Source: G963422595 sp963422595 (GTDB lineage Bacteria > Pseudomonadota > Gammaproteobacteria > UBA4575). Taken from it: 64,000 bases of DNA. Numbering within the stretch: the stretch's first letter is position 1; each line of letters begins with the position of its first letter. The stretch is taken from NCBI GenBank assembly GCA_963422595.1, contig OY730298.1, positions 930,001 to 994,000 on the forward strand, read 5' to 3'. Under the pieces are notes generated by a model. It ran no database searches, was not told where the DNA came from, and worked only from the letters and a program-made list of their open reading frames with translations. The translations under genes and the position numbers were made by a program. Positions 32,005-41,433 of the stretch are shown here, in pieces.

Positions 32005-33915
32005 ATGCCAACAATTACCCTCCCGGATGGAACACAAAGACAATTTCCGGGCCCGGTAAGCATTCAACAGGTTGCTGAATCGATTGGCCCCGGGCTTGCC
32101 AGGGCCACCATTGCCGGGCGCGTCAATGGTCAGCTTGCGGATGCCTGTGTTGATATTGCGGACGATGCCGAAGTCGAGATCGTCACCAATAAAGACCCCG
32201 ACGGAATCGACATCATTCGCCACTCGTTCGCACACCTGATGGGACATGCCGTCAAGCAACTATACCCGACTGCGAAGATGGCCATTGGGCCAGTGATTGA
32301 AAACGGTTTCTATTATGACGTTGAATATGCACGACCCTTCACGCCCGAAGATTTAGCGGCCATCGAACAGCGCATGCGCGAGCTAATCGAGCAAGACTAC
32401 GACGTCATCCGTGAAGTGGTAAGTCGCGAACAAGCCGTTGACACCTTCAAGCGACGTAACGAAGACTACAAGGTCGAGATCGCGTTAGCAATTCCAGATG
32501 ACGAGATCATTGCGCTGTATCATCACCGCGAATATATTGATATGTGTCGCGGGCCGCACGTGCCCAACACGCATCATCTGCGTGCTTTCAAGCTTACCAG
32601 GCTTGCCGGTGCTTACTGGCGCGGTGACGCTGACAACAAAATGCTGCAACGCATCTATGGCACGGCATGGGCAGACAAAAAACAGCTCAGGGACTATTTA
32701 ACGAAACTTGAAGAAGCGCGAAAGCGCGATCATCGCAAACTTGGCAAACGCATGGATTTGTTTCATTTTCAGGACGAGGCACCGGGCATGGTGTTTTGGC
32801 ACGACAGGGGTTTTACGCTGTATCGGCTCATAGAAACGTATATTCGCGACAAGATACGCGAGTACGGTTATCAGGAAGTCTCGACCCCGCAAGTGCTGGA
32901 TCGCAGGTTATGGGAAAAGTCGGGTCATTGGGACAAGTTTGGCGACATGATTTTTGCCACCCAATCTGAAAGCAGAGAATATGCGATCAAACCCATGAAT
33001 TGTCCGGGGCACGTGCAAATCTACAATCAGGGCTTAAAAAGTTACCGTGACCTGCCGTTAAAATTAGCCGAATTTGGATTAGTGCATCGCAACGAACCTT
33101 CCGGAACTCTGCATGGTTTATTAAGGGGACGGCGCTTTGTACAGGATGACGCGCACATATTTTGCACAAAAAAGCAGTTACAGGACGAAGTTGCCGAACT
33201 GATCAAACTAACCTTTGACGTGTATAAAGATTTTGGGTTTCAGGACATCGCGTTGGCGCTTTCCACCAGGCCAGAGCAACGTGTAGGCGCAGACAGCCTA
33301 TGGGACGAGGCCGAAAAGGCGCTGAATCTGGCCCTGCGCAATCAAAATTTGGAGTTTCAGTTGCAGCCGGGTGAGGGGGCTTTTTATGGACCCAAGATTG
33401 AATTTACACTGCGCGACAGTATCGGTCGCGTGTGGCAATGTGGGACCATTCAAATCGACTTCTCAATGCCTGAGCGCCTGGGCGCGAACTACGTCGCTGA
33501 AGACGGTTCTCGTCAGGTGCCGGTCATGGTACATCGGGCAATACTGGGTTCGCTGGAGCGGTTTATAGGGGTTTTGATTGAACACTATGCGGGTAATCTG
33601 CCGTTTTGGCTGGCGCCGATACAGGCGGTATTACTGAATATCACCGATCGGCAGGCGGATTACGTCCACTCGGTTGCAGAAACACTTAAGAATCAGGGAT
33701 TCAGAGTAATTACTGACTTGAGAAATGAAAAGATTGGCTTTAAGATTCGCGAGCACACCATGGCGCGCGTCCCCTACATGTTAGTGATGGGCGATCGTGA
33801 AGTAGCTGCCAATCGGGTGGCCGCACGTACGCGCGATGGTGAAGACCTGGGGCCGATGGATGTGGGTGCCGTAGTACGGAAATTTACCGAGGAAAACACA
33901 TGTCGTGGCCATTAA
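32005..33915 (+). CDS. thrS: Threonyl-tRNA synthetase
   Basis: Class II synthetase, 636 residues. An N-terminal TGS domain begins MPTITLPDGTQRQFPGP. The editing domain has HSFAHLMGHAV. The catalytic core holds the zinc ligands in MNCPGHV, HRNEPSG and VMVHRAILGS, and a C-terminal anticodon-binding domain follows. The ATG is preceded by CTGGAGATTTTT. It is the first gene of the conserved thrS-infC-rpmI-rplT-pheS-pheT-ihfA cluster; infC starts 19 bases after its stop. Confidence 0.98.
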   Translation: MPTITLPDGTQRQFPGPVSIQQVAESIGPGLARATIAGRVNGQLADACVDIADDAEVEIVTNKDPDGIDIIRHSFAHLMGHAVKQLYPTAKMAIGPVIENGFYYDVEYARPFTPEDLAAIEQRMRELIEQDYDVIREVVSREQAVDTFKRRNEDYKVEIALAIPDDEIIALYHHREYIDMCRGPHVPNTHHLRAFKLTRLAGAYWRGDADNKMLQRIYGTAWADKKQLRDYLTKLEEARKRDHRKLGKRMDLFHFQDEAPGMVFWHDRGFTLYRLIETYIRDKIREYGYQEVSTPQVLDRRLWEKSGHWDKFGDMIFATQSESREYAIKPMNCPGHVQIYNQGLKSYRDLPLKLAEFGLVHRNEPSGTLHGLLRGRRFVQDDAHIFCTKKQLQDEVAELIKLTFDVYKDFGFQDIALALSTRPEQRVGADSLWDEAEKALNLALRNQNLEFQLQPGEGAFYGPKIEFTLRDSIGRVWQCGTIQIDFSMPERLGANYVAEDGSRQVPVMVHRAILGSLERFIGVLIEHYAGNLPFWLAPIQAVLLNITDRQADYVHSVAETLKNQGFRVITDLRNEKIGFKIREHTMARVPYMLVMGDREVAANRVAARTRDGEDLGPMDVGAVVRKFTEENTCRGH

Positions 33916-33934
33916 TTTTTTGGAGGGTTAGAAT

Positions 33935-34480
33935 ATCAGCGCAGCCAAAGAGAACCGCTTAAATGAAGAGATCACCGATCAAAAAGTACGCCTGATTGGA
34001 GTCGACGGTAAAAATGCCGGTATAGTCGATATTCATAAAGCTCAACAAGTCGCAATGGATGCAGATCTTGACTTGGTAGAGATCGTCCCGAACGCCGACC
34101 CGCCTGTTTGCCGGGTGATGGATTACGGCAAGTTCAAGTTTGAGCAGAGCAAAAAGGCGCAAATTGCGAAGAAAAAACAAAAGCTGATTCATGTAAAAGA
34201 AATTAAATTTCGGCCTGGCACCGAAGCCAGTGATTACCAGATTAAAATCAGAAAGATAGTCGAATTTTTGACCGCTGGTGACAAGACAAAAGTGACTGTT
34301 CGGTTCCGGGGTCGGGAATTGATGCACCAGGAACGTGGGAGCAAACTATTGGATAGAATCGAAGGCGATCTAAAAGACCATGGCGAAGTTGAACAAAGAC
34401 CAAAATTAGAAGGACGTCAGTTGGTAATGGTATTTACGCCATTACGTAAGAACCAACTTAAAATTAATCGAAATTCCTGA
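33935..34480 (+). CDS. infC: Translation initiation factor IF-3, with an ATC start codon
   Basis: Prevents premature subunit joining and proofreads start codons. The full N-terminal domain is encoded from the ATC at 33935 (SAAKENRLNEEITDQKVRL), preceded by TTGGAGG eight bases upstream. A TAG lies two codons before it, and no ATG, GTG or TTG occurs in frame until the ATG at 34055, which would remove about 40 conserved residues. The ATC start gives 181 residues (E. coli 180). IF-3 genes are known for rare starts such as AUU, which let IF-3 repress its own synthesis. The IF-3 signature VCRVMDYGKFKFE is present. Confidence 0.93.
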   Translation: MSAAKENRLNEEITDQKVRLIGVDGKNAGIVDIHKAQQVAMDADLDLVEIVPNADPPVCRVMDYGKFKFEQSKKAQIAKKKQKLIHVKEIKFRPGTEASDYQIKIRKIVEFLTAGDKTKVTVRFRGRELMHQERGSKLLDRIEGDLKDHGEVEQRPKLEGRQLVMVFTPLRKNQLKINRNS

Positions 34481-34489
34481 ACTAAACAA

Positions 34490-34687
34490 ATGCCTAAATT
34501 AAAAACCAACCGAGGAGCCGCAAAACGCTTTAAGAAAACTGCCAGTGGTGGTTTCAAGCGTATTCAATCGCATGGCAGGCACATTCTTACCAAAAAGAGT
34601 ACCAAGCGAAAAAGGCAGTTACGCGCAAGCACCTTAATAGCGGACGCGGATAACAAAGCCGTAGAGCGGATGCTTCCTTACGTCTAG
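34490..34687 (+). CDS. rpmI: 50S ribosomal protein L35
   Basis: 65-residue basic protein beginning MPKLKTNRGAAKRFKKTASG with the L35 pattern RIQSHGRHILTKKSTKRKRQLR. It sits between infC and rplT. In E. coli this gene is controlled through L20 binding upstream; here only nine bases separate infC and rpmI, so a separate leader is not obvious. Confidence 0.97.
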   Translation: MPKLKTNRGAAKRFKKTASGGFKRIQSHGRHILTKKSTKRKRQLRASTLIADADNKAVERMLPYV

Positions 34688-34718
34688 TCCAGGAAGCTAA
34701 AGAATACGGAGAGAATAA

Positions 34719-35078
34719 ATGCCGAGAGCCAAACGATCTGTGGTCGCGCACGCCAAACACAAACAGGTGCGCGCAAAAGCCAGGGGCTACTATGGCGCAC
34801 GTAAAAATGTATTTCGTGTCGCCAAGCAAGCCGTTATCAAAGCTGGTCAATATGCCTATCGTGACCGAAGGCAGCGCAAGCGCCAGTTTCACTCTCTGTG
34901 GATCGTGCGCATCAACGCGGCAGCAAGACAATTTGATTTATCCTATAGTCGCCTGATGGATGGTCTGAATAAAGCCTCCATTGAAATTGATCGCAAGGTA
35001 TTGGCTGATTTAGCGGTTAATGACATTGCTGCTTTTGGCAAACTGGTCGAGAGGGCAAAGGCCAATTTGGCAAGTTAA
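34719..35078 (+). CDS. rplT: 50S ribosomal protein L20
   Basis: 119-residue 23S rRNA-binding protein needed early in large-subunit assembly. Blocks include AKARGYYGARKNVFRVAKQA and YRDRRQRKRQFHSLWI, the L20 signature. A GGAGAG Shine-Dalgarno precedes the ATG. It is followed by a strong terminator before pheS. Confidence 0.98.
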   Translation: MPRAKRSVVAHAKHKQVRAKARGYYGARKNVFRVAKQAVIKAGQYAYRDRRQRKRQFHSLWIVRINAAARQFDLSYSRLMDGLNKASIEIDRKVLADLAVNDIAAFGKLVERAKANLAS

Positions 35079-35131
35079 GCGTGACCTGCAAGGGTTAATA
35101 CGTCTGCCACTAAAAGATTCATTTTGTTAAG

Positions 35132-35163
35132 AAAAAGGGAAAGGCTTAGCCTTTCCCTTTTTT
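35132..35163 (+). terminator. Rho-independent terminator between rplT and pheS
   Basis: Perfect hairpin with arms GGGAAAGGC and GCCTTTCCC around a TTA loop, flanked by A5 and T6 so that the stem extends further. It ends the ribosomal protein unit or acts as a partial terminator. No phenylalanine-rich leader peptide precedes it, so classic pheST attenuation is not evident. Confidence 0.9.
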
Positions 35164-35190
35164 GTTTAAACCACCTGATCAGGTTTACTT

Positions 35191-36195
35191 ATGATGACTG
35201 ACCTCGATTGTTTAGCAGCCCAGGCGTTTGAACAAATCAAATCTACCCGCGACCTGGAGGTTCTGGAATCTTTGCGTGTTCAATACCTGGGAAAGAAGGG
35301 TATGTTTACCGTAAAACTTAAGGCACTTGGCAAGCTCCCGAAGGAGCAGCGTCCTGAAGCCGGGAAAGAAATAAATCGCATAAAAGTTCATATTCGGCAG
35401 GCATTAGAAGCACAGAAATCCCGACTACAAGAGGCGGTGATCGCACAACGATTAAAAAATGAGACTTTGGATATTACCCTGCCTGGCCGCGCACAAAGTT
35501 CAGGTAGCTTACATCCCATCACACACACACTCATGCGCGTTCAGGGACATTTTCAACGCTACGGCTTTGCGATTGCGGAAGGCCCGGAAATCGAAGATGA
35601 ATTTCATAACTTTGAAGCCTTGAACATACCTGAACACCATCCCGCGCGCGCCATGCACGACACCTTCTATTTTGCAGACAACACGTTATTACGCACGCAC
35701 ACCTCGTCTGTGCAGATTCATGTAATGCAGGAGCAACCCCTCCCGATTCGGATCATTGCACCTGGACGGGTCTATCGATGTGATTTAGACCCTACGCATA
35801 GCCCCATGTTTCATCAGGTTGAAGGTTTATTAGTGGATGAAAATGTTTCATTCGCAGACTTAAAAGGCATGATGATCGAATTTTTACAGACGTTTTTTAC
35901 AGATGAAAATATAACGGTACGCTTTCGGCCATCGTACTTTCCATTTACTGAACCTTCCGCTGAAATCGATATCGCTATGGCACATGGCGCGTCGAAAAAC
36001 CCCAAATGGTTAGAAGTGATGGGTTGTGGAATGGTGCATCCCAAAGTATTTGAACAGGTCAATATCGACCCTGATAAATACAGCGGCTACGCATTTGGTT
36101 TAGGAGTTGAGCGCCTTGCTATGCTGCGTTACCAGGTGAGCGATCTGCGCTTATTTTTTGATAATGACCTGCGTTTTCTGCGGCAATTTTCGTAA
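35191..36195 (+). CDS. pheS: Phenylalanyl-tRNA synthetase alpha subunit
   Basis: Catalytic subunit, 334 residues. The N-terminal coiled coil (about residues 10-90) contacts tRNA. Class II motifs are visible as the FHNFEALNIPEHHPAR block, the motif 2 region RVYRCD to HSPMFHQVEG, and motif 3 in GLGVERLAMLRY. Two ATGs, 35191 and 35194, are adjacent and either may start. pheT follows 11 bases later. Confidence 0.97.
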   Translation: MMTDLDCLAAQAFEQIKSTRDLEVLESLRVQYLGKKGMFTVKLKALGKLPKEQRPEAGKEINRIKVHIRQALEAQKSRLQEAVIAQRLKNETLDITLPGRAQSSGSLHPITHTLMRVQGHFQRYGFAIAEGPEIEDEFHNFEALNIPEHHPARAMHDTFYFADNTLLRTHTSSVQIHVMQEQPLPIRIIAPGRVYRCDLDPTHSPMFHQVEGLLVDENVSFADLKGMMIEFLQTFFTDENITVRFRPSYFPFTEPSAEIDIAMAHGASKNPKWLEVMGCGMVHPKVFEQVNIDPDKYSGYAFGLGVERLAMLRYQVSDLRLFFDNDLRFLRQFS

Positions 36196-36206
36196 GGTAT
36201 AAACGT

Positions 36207-38594
36207 ATGCGGATAAGCGAGAACTGGCTACGAGAATGGGTAAACCCATCGGTCAGCACGCGACAACTGACCGACGCGCTAACCATGGCCGGCCTGGAAG
36301 TTGACAGCGTTACACCTGTGGCGCCGGCTTTTTCAGGCGTAGTGGTTGCTAAGGTAGTGGCAGTAGCATCGCATCCTGATGCCAAAAAACTTCGCGTGTG
36401 CGGGGTTGATGATGGTTCTGGAGACGTTTCCAGGGTGCTATGCGGCGCCAGCAATGTGCGAGTTGGATTAAGCGTTGCCTTTGCCAAAGCTGGGGCCCGT
36501 TTACCGGACAACTTCACCGTCAGGGCAAAAACGTTGCGGGGAGTGGAGTCATCTGGAATGTTGTGCTCTGCCGCCGAATTAGGTCTGGCCGCATCCTCAC
36601 AGGGCATATTGGAGCTATCGGAAGACTATGCGCCCGGAGCAGATTTATACAACAGTCTCGCACTAAATGACGCGGTGATAGATTTTGATATAACGCCAAA
36701 CCGCTCCGATTGCTTAAGCATTCAAGGCATAGCCCGTGAAGTATCCGCACTACTGCACACCGCTATGGAAAAAATGCCTGCCATCCCTGAAGTCAGATCT
36801 ACAAGTGAAACTACTTTGCCAGTATTAGTCGAAGCCCCCAAAGATTGTCCGCGTTACCTGGGCAGAGTTATTGAAGGGGTATCTGGCAGCGTATCCAGCC
36901 CAGTCTGGATGCAAGAAAAATTACGCCGTGCTGGCGCGCATTCGGTCAACGCCATCATCGATATTACAAATTATATAATGCTGGAGTTGGGACAACCTAT
37001 GCACGCCTTTGACCTTAATCAACTGGATACTGGAATAGTGGTGCGATTTGCCAGGCCTTCAGAGTCTTTAGAACTGCTTAATGGCCAAACAATAGAGCTC
37101 TCTTCTGATGACCTGGTGATTGCGGATGCCAAACAGCCAATAGCTTTAGCAGGTATCATGGGTGGCAAGCGAACGGCGGTAAGTGATGAGACTAATAACA
37201 TCTTCCTGGAAAGCGCAGCGTTCAAGCCGCAGACCATCGCTGGAAAAGCGCGCCGTTATGGTTTACGCACGGATTCCTCACACCGTTTTGAACGCGGGGT
37301 AGATCCAAAGCTGGCCCAACAGGCGATAGCAAAAGCCACACAGCTAATACTTGAATTAGTTGGTGGTAGCGCCGGCCCCGTCATATGCAAAGAACGTCCC
37401 TCGGCTTTGCCGCAGCCAGTACAGATTGATCTTGACCACCATAAAGTTCAGGCTTTATTAGGTATTGAAATTTCGATTGCGAAGATTCAGGCATTACTAA
37501 ATCGATTGCATTGCGACGTGGAAATAACCGCAACCGGTTTGCGGGTAGTTCCGCCAGGCTTTCGTTTTGATCTCACCACGGACGTTGATCTGATAGAAGA
37601 AGTCGCGCGTCTGACCGGTTATGAAAACATACCGGCGAAGGTAACAACGACGTTATCAGATAAGAGCGCGGTGCCGCCGGGCGCGGATAAACTTATGTCT
37701 ATGAAGCAAGCGTTAGTTTTGTGTGGCTATCATGAAACTATTTCGTTTAGCTTTGTTGATCAGGGCATAGAGAACTTACTCAACCCCAAACACGACGCAA
37801 GAGTACTATCTAATCCAATCTCTCAGGATTTGTCGGTAATGCGCAGTAGCATTTGGTCAGGTTTATTAAAAGTGGCGGCGTATAACCTGAACCGTCAACA
37901 GACCCGCATTCGATTATTTGAACACGGGGTACAATTTGTGCAGACAAAAGAGGAGCTTATGCAGCCGCCCATGCTGTCCGGCCTCATATCCGGAACCTGT
38001 AATCCTCAGCAATGGAGCCTGGCATCGAGACAGGTAGACTTTTACGACGTTAAAGGCGACGTGGAACGCTTGTTGGGAATTGCCGGCTTACCTTATCAAC
38101 GACTTTGTTTTAAGTCCTTGCAGGATCCGGCTTTGCATCCCGGACAAGCTGCGGGAATTCTGTTTGATAACAACATAATTGGTCGTCTGGGCAAGTTGCA
38201 TCCACATATTCAGGCGACGCTGGGTTTTGATCAGGACATTTTTTTATTTGAATTGCGCCTCGACGAGTTCACGGCAAAACCTGCGGAAGTGATTTTTCAG
38301 CCGTTGTCAAGATATCCCTCGATTCGTCGGGATATTACCCTGATTGTGGATACAACTATCCAAGCCGCGGAGATTTGCTCAAACATCGAACAAATGAAAA
38401 TCTCACACCTGCAAAAAATCGAGATATTTAGTGTATACATGGGCGAAGGCATCCCCAAGAACAAGAAAAGTATCTCTTTAGGCTTGATTTTACAAGGGTT
38501 TTCACGCACCCTTACAGACAAAGAAGTAGAACAGGCAATCTCATTGATTGTTTCTCAGCTTGTAAACAAAGTTGGGGTGGACATAAAAAGCTAA
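36207..38594 (+). CDS. pheT: Phenylalanyl-tRNA synthetase beta subunit
   Basis: 795-residue structural and editing subunit. The N-terminal OB-fold tRNA-binding domain (about 40-150), the B3/B4 editing domain, the B5 domain with RFDLTTDVDLIEEVARLTGYENIP, and the C-terminal anticodon-binding FDX-ACB domain (about 700-795, SRYPSIRRDITLIVD) are all present. AAGG lies before the ATG. ihfA starts five bases after the stop. Confidence 0.98.
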   Translation: MRISENWLREWVNPSVSTRQLTDALTMAGLEVDSVTPVAPAFSGVVVAKVVAVASHPDAKKLRVCGVDDGSGDVSRVLCGASNVRVGLSVAFAKAGARLPDNFTVRAKTLRGVESSGMLCSAAELGLAASSQGILELSEDYAPGADLYNSLALNDAVIDFDITPNRSDCLSIQGIAREVSALLHTAMEKMPAIPEVRSTSETTLPVLVEAPKDCPRYLGRVIEGVSGSVSSPVWMQEKLRRAGAHSVNAIIDITNYIMLELGQPMHAFDLNQLDTGIVVRFARPSESLELLNGQTIELSSDDLVIADAKQPIALAGIMGGKRTAVSDETNNIFLESAAFKPQTIAGKARRYGLRTDSSHRFERGVDPKLAQQAIAKATQLILELVGGSAGPVICKERPSALPQPVQIDLDHHKVQALLGIEISIAKIQALLNRLHCDVEITATGLRVVPPGFRFDLTTDVDLIEEVARLTGYENIPAKVTTTLSDKSAVPPGADKLMSMKQALVLCGYHETISFSFVDQGIENLLNPKHDARVLSNPISQDLSVMRSSIWSGLLKVAAYNLNRQQTRIRLFEHGVQFVQTKEELMQPPMLSGLISGTCNPQQWSLASRQVDFYDVKGDVERLLGIAGLPYQRLCFKSLQDPALHPGQAAGILFDNNIIGRLGKLHPHIQATLGFDQDIFLFELRLDEFTAKPAEVIFQPLSRYPSIRRDITLIVDTTIQAAEICSNIEQMKISHLQKIEIFSVYMGEGIPKNKKSISLGLILQGFSRTLTDKEVEQAISLIVSQLVNKVGVDIKS

Positions 38595-38599
38595 GTGCA

Positions 38600-38902
38600 A
38601 TGGCGCTAACTAAAGCCGCGATGGCAGAAAACCTGTTTGAGGAATTAGGCCTCAATAAACGTGAAGCTAAGGAGCTCGTGGAAGTTTTTTTTGAGGAAGT
38701 TCGAATCGCTTTAGAACAGGGTCACGAAGTAAAATTGTCTGGATTTGGCAACTTTATTTTACGCGACAAAAACCAACGTCCTGGGCGCAACCCCAAGACG
38801 GGTGAGGAGATTCCCATATCCGCAAGGCGTGTCGTCATCTTCCGTCCCGGGCAAAAATTAAAAGCGAGAGTTGAGGCATATGCTGGAAATCAACAACCAT
38901 AA
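38600..38902 (+). CDS. ihfA: Integration host factor subunit alpha
   Basis: 100-residue partner of the IhfB protein encoded at 12905. Core blocks are LTKAAMAENLFEELGLNKRE, VKLSGFGNFILRDK, RPGRNPKTGEEIPISARRVV and FRPGQKLKARVE. Its position after pheT is standard. The MerR gene start lies within its 3' end, so translation is coupled. Confidence 0.97.
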   Translation: MALTKAAMAENLFEELGLNKREAKELVEVFFEEVRIALEQGHEVKLSGFGNFILRDKNQRPGRNPKTGEEIPISARRVVIFRPGQKLKARVEAYAGNQQP

Positions 38903-39239
38903 CAATGAATTACCGGCAATCCCTGGCAAGCGTTATTTTACGATTGGGGAAGTTAGTGCTCTATGCGGAGTCAAGCCACATGTATTACGCTATTGGGAAC
39001 AGGAATTTCCGTCCTTAAAGCCGGTTAAACGCCGCGGCAACCGCCGTTATTACCAACGGCATGACGTAATCCTGATTCGGCAAATTCGTAGTCTTCTTTA
39101 CGAGCAAGGGTACACTATAGTTGGTGCCAGACAGAATTTAGCGGGACCTGCCTCAAAAGAGGATAACAGCCAAACTCAACAGCTGGTGCATCAAGTGCGG
39201 GTTGAACTTGAAGATCTGTTGCAGGTTTTGAAGCGTTAA
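38880..39239 (+). CDS. MerR-family transcriptional regulator
   Basis: 119 residues from the ATG at 38880, inside the ihfA end, with GAGG just upstream. The helix-turn-helix is RYFTIGEVSALCGVKPHVLR followed by YWEQEFPSLKP and RRGNRRYYQRHDV, the MerR wing. A short coiled-coil dimerisation helix ends the protein with no metal-binding cysteines. This regulator commonly follows ihfA outside the enterics; its regulon is unknown. Confidence 0.9.
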   Translation: MLEINNHNNELPAIPGKRYFTIGEVSALCGVKPHVLRYWEQEFPSLKPVKRRGNRRYYQRHDVILIRQIRSLLYEQGYTIVGARQNLAGPASKEDNSQTQQLVHQVRVELEDLLQVLKR

Positions 39240-39283
39240 CGTAACTGTTGACTTTACAACTCTTTGTCAATCTTGATATTTAT

Positions 39284-39360
39284 CGGGGTGTAGCGCAGCT
39301 TGGTAGCGCACCGCAATGGGGTTGCGGTGGTCGGAGGTTCAAATCCTCTCACCCCGACCA
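39284..39360 (+). tRNA. tRNA-Pro (GGG)
   Basis: The acceptor CGGGGTG pairs with CACCCCG, the D arm is AGCGCAGCTTGGTAGCGC, the anticodon loop ATGGGGT gives GGG, the T arm is GGAGGTTCAAATCC, and CCA is encoded. It lies 45 bases after the MerR gene and is probably cotranscribed with it. Confidence 0.97.
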
Positions 39361-39550
39361 GAACCAACGGTTCAAATCTTAATAAAATGTTACGAATAGC
39401 TGGTTGTGAACTCACGCTCACTGGATTTAACCTCTTATACTTAAGAGCTGAGCATTTTTATGTGCTGCGGTATATATTTTATCCGCGGTCTGAATTGTAG
39501 TCATGCTTACATTAACCAGGGTTGTCCACAGTGCCTGGCTGTAGAAAATT

Positions 39551-40405
39551 ATGTCAATGTCTTCAGATATTCACTTTGATTTAGAACTGGCCTTACTAAC
39601 AGGCGCATTATTGACTGGCATCATCTGGTTTATTGACAAGCTATTTTTAGACGGTAAGCGTAGAAAACGCGCTGTAGAGAAATCTGTCAATACCCGTCAC
39701 GGCCAGGAAAATATCCAACCTGCAAGGCATAAGGATGGTCGTGAGCCGTGGTATATAGAGACGTGTAAATCTTTTTTCCCAATTTTATTAATTGTATTAG
39801 TGTTACGTTCCTTCATTGCAGAACCGTTTAGAATTCCATCCGGATCTATGATGCCGACGTTGTTACATGGCGATTTTATTTTAGTGAATAAGTTTGCTTA
39901 TGGCATAAGACTACCTGTATTGCACACCAAGATATTGGACACGGGATCACCGCAAAGGGGGGATGTAGCGGTATTTCGGTTTCCCAAGGATCCTTCAAAT
40001 GACTACATTAAGCGCGTCATAGGGTTACCTGGTGATCACATTCTATATAGAAATAAGGCCTTATTTATTAATGGCGAACGTATCGGTCAGGTAAGAAATG
40101 GGGTTTACAATGGTCTTGGCTCTAACAGCAAGATGAATGGAACGTTAATTTTACGTGAGGACCTGCATACGGTGTCACACGATATTTTAGTAGAACGGCT
40201 ACAATTTAGTATGACCGGCGAATTTACAGTTCCCGACAATCACTATTTTGTTATGGGGGACAATCGCGATCATAGTAGTGATAGCCGCATTTGGGGGTTT
40301 GTGCCTGAAGAGAATTTAGTAGGCCATGCTTTTTTAATATGGATGAATGCGGATTTTGTCGGGAAACAATATGATCTCAAACGTATTGGCAAAAAAATTA
40401 TTTAA
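39551..40405 (+). CDS. lepB: Signal peptidase I
   Basis: Inner-membrane protease that removes signal peptides from exported proteins. 284 residues with two membrane segments (about 12-32 and 75-92). The catalytic serine is Ser99 in PSGSMMPTL and the general-base lysine is Lys154 in DYIKRVIGLPGD. The C-terminal GDNRDHSSDSR box is present. lepA, the usual upstream neighbour, is absent; tRNA-Pro is there instead. A run of about 340 bases separates it from rnc. Confidence 0.97.
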   Translation: MSMSSDIHFDLELALLTGALLTGIIWFIDKLFLDGKRRKRAVEKSVNTRHGQENIQPARHKDGREPWYIETCKSFFPILLIVLVLRSFIAEPFRIPSGSMMPTLLHGDFILVNKFAYGIRLPVLHTKILDTGSPQRGDVAVFRFPKDPSNDYIKRVIGLPGDHILYRNKALFINGERIGQVRNGVYNGLGSNSKMNGTLILREDLHTVSHDILVERLQFSMTGEFTVPDNHYFVMGDNRDHSSDSRIWGFVPEENLVGHAFLIWMNADFVGKQYDLKRIGKKII

Positions 40406-40749
40406 CATCAGGTGCTGATACTTAGACAATGAGCTTAAAAATCAGCGAAGTACTTTCTGACTGTAATTGGTATAGGGTTGCTTTTGAGCCACTGGCGAGA
40501 TCCTGTTACCGATAAAATTATCGAAGATTTTACATCAGAGACGCGCGCGAAAAGGTAAATAATAAAGCAACCTTAAGGCCTGATTAGCAGGTGTTTGTAT
40601 ATCAATAATATCTCAGACATGAAGAAAGAAAATCTTGTATATGGCAGGCAAAAAAATCTCCTGAGGGTGTTCATAGGCTGTGTAGCAGGAGTATTTGTGC
40701 ATGTAAGTATTGCCTGGTCATCATCAGGCGGCACTGAATAGCAAATACA
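40406..40749. other. Gap between lepB and rnc
   Basis: 344 bases with no gene of normal size. Many gammaproteobacteria have a DUF4845 gene here; no similarity to it was found. The only candidate is a 40-codon frame at 40619, entered separately. No terminator hairpin was recognised. Confidence 0.5.
40619..40741 (+). CDS. Possible small membrane peptide, 40 aa
   Basis: ATG at 40619 followed by a basic stretch (KKENLVYGRQKNLLR), a hydrophobic segment (VFIGCVAGVFVHVSIAW) and a short polar tail, ending just before rnc. No clear Shine-Dalgarno is seen. It could be a real small protein in the place of DUF4845, or chance. Confidence 0.3.
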   Translation: MKKENLVYGRQKNLLRVFIGCVAGVFVHVSIAWSSSGGTE

Positions 40750-41424
40750 TTGAGTCTTGTAGAGCAGCTGGGGGAACGCTTTTTACGTTCAGATTATTTT
40801 CGTCGCGCGCTTACGCATCGTAGTGTTGGCGCCGAAAACAATGAACGCCTGGAATATCTTGGCGATGCCTTACTCGGGTTTTTCATTGCCGAATGGTTAT
40901 TTAAGCGCTACCCGACTTATTCTGAGGGTGATCTCACTCGTTTACGCGCGCATTTAGTCAAAAAAGATACCCTTGCGGAAATCGCGCGCGAGCGGCACGT
41001 AGGTAATCATCTTATACTAGGTGCTGGCGAGTTGAAATCCGGAGGCCTCCATCGTGATTCAATTTTAGTTGATGCGTTAGAAGCATTGATAGGCGCCGTT
41101 TACTTATCTGAAGGTTTCAGTCAGGCGCGCGCTTTTATATTAGAGCTTTATGCAACCCGATTAGATACTATCCCTAGCGTTAATCAGCTTAAGGATGCGA
41201 AGACCCGACTGCAAGAATTTTTACAATCCAACGGCATAACCTTGCCTACCTATGTATTGCAGGAAAAGTCAGGAAAATCCGGCAATGAGATATTCACGGT
41301 GGAATGTGTGATAGAAGGCCGTGCAGAACAATTTACAGGGACGGGTAGAAATCGTCGGCAAGCAGAACAGGAAGCTGCCGAACGAGCTTTTGCGCGCGTG
41401 GTAAATCAAAACATCTCGCGATAG
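40750..41424 (+). CDS. rnc: Ribonuclease III
   Basis: Cleaves double-stranded RNA in rRNA and mRNA processing. 224 residues starting at TTG. The catalytic signature NERLEYLGDALL is present, and further acidic ligands are in the block ESIL-type RDSILVDALEALIGAVYL. A C-terminal double-stranded RNA-binding domain (about 150-222) ends with RRQAEQEAAERAF. It directly precedes era, the conserved order. Confidence 0.97.
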   Translation: MSLVEQLGERFLRSDYFRRALTHRSVGAENNERLEYLGDALLGFFIAEWLFKRYPTYSEGDLTRLRAHLVKKDTLAEIARERHVGNHLILGAGELKSGGLHRDSILVDALEALIGAVYLSEGFSQARAFILELYATRLDTIPSVNQLKDAKTRLQEFLQSNGITLPTYVLQEKSGKSGNEIFTVECVIEGRAEQFTGTGRNRRQAEQEAAERAFARVVNQNISR

Positions 41425-41433
41425 TTTTTGCAA

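Noticed and set aside
35079..35190. pheST attenuation leader like E. coli pheM
   Set aside because: The hairpin is present, but no short phenylalanine-rich frame or alternative antiterminator pairing was seen.
39300..39500. 66-codon frame over tRNA-Pro
   Set aside because: It begins inside the tRNA gene and has no protein-like features.
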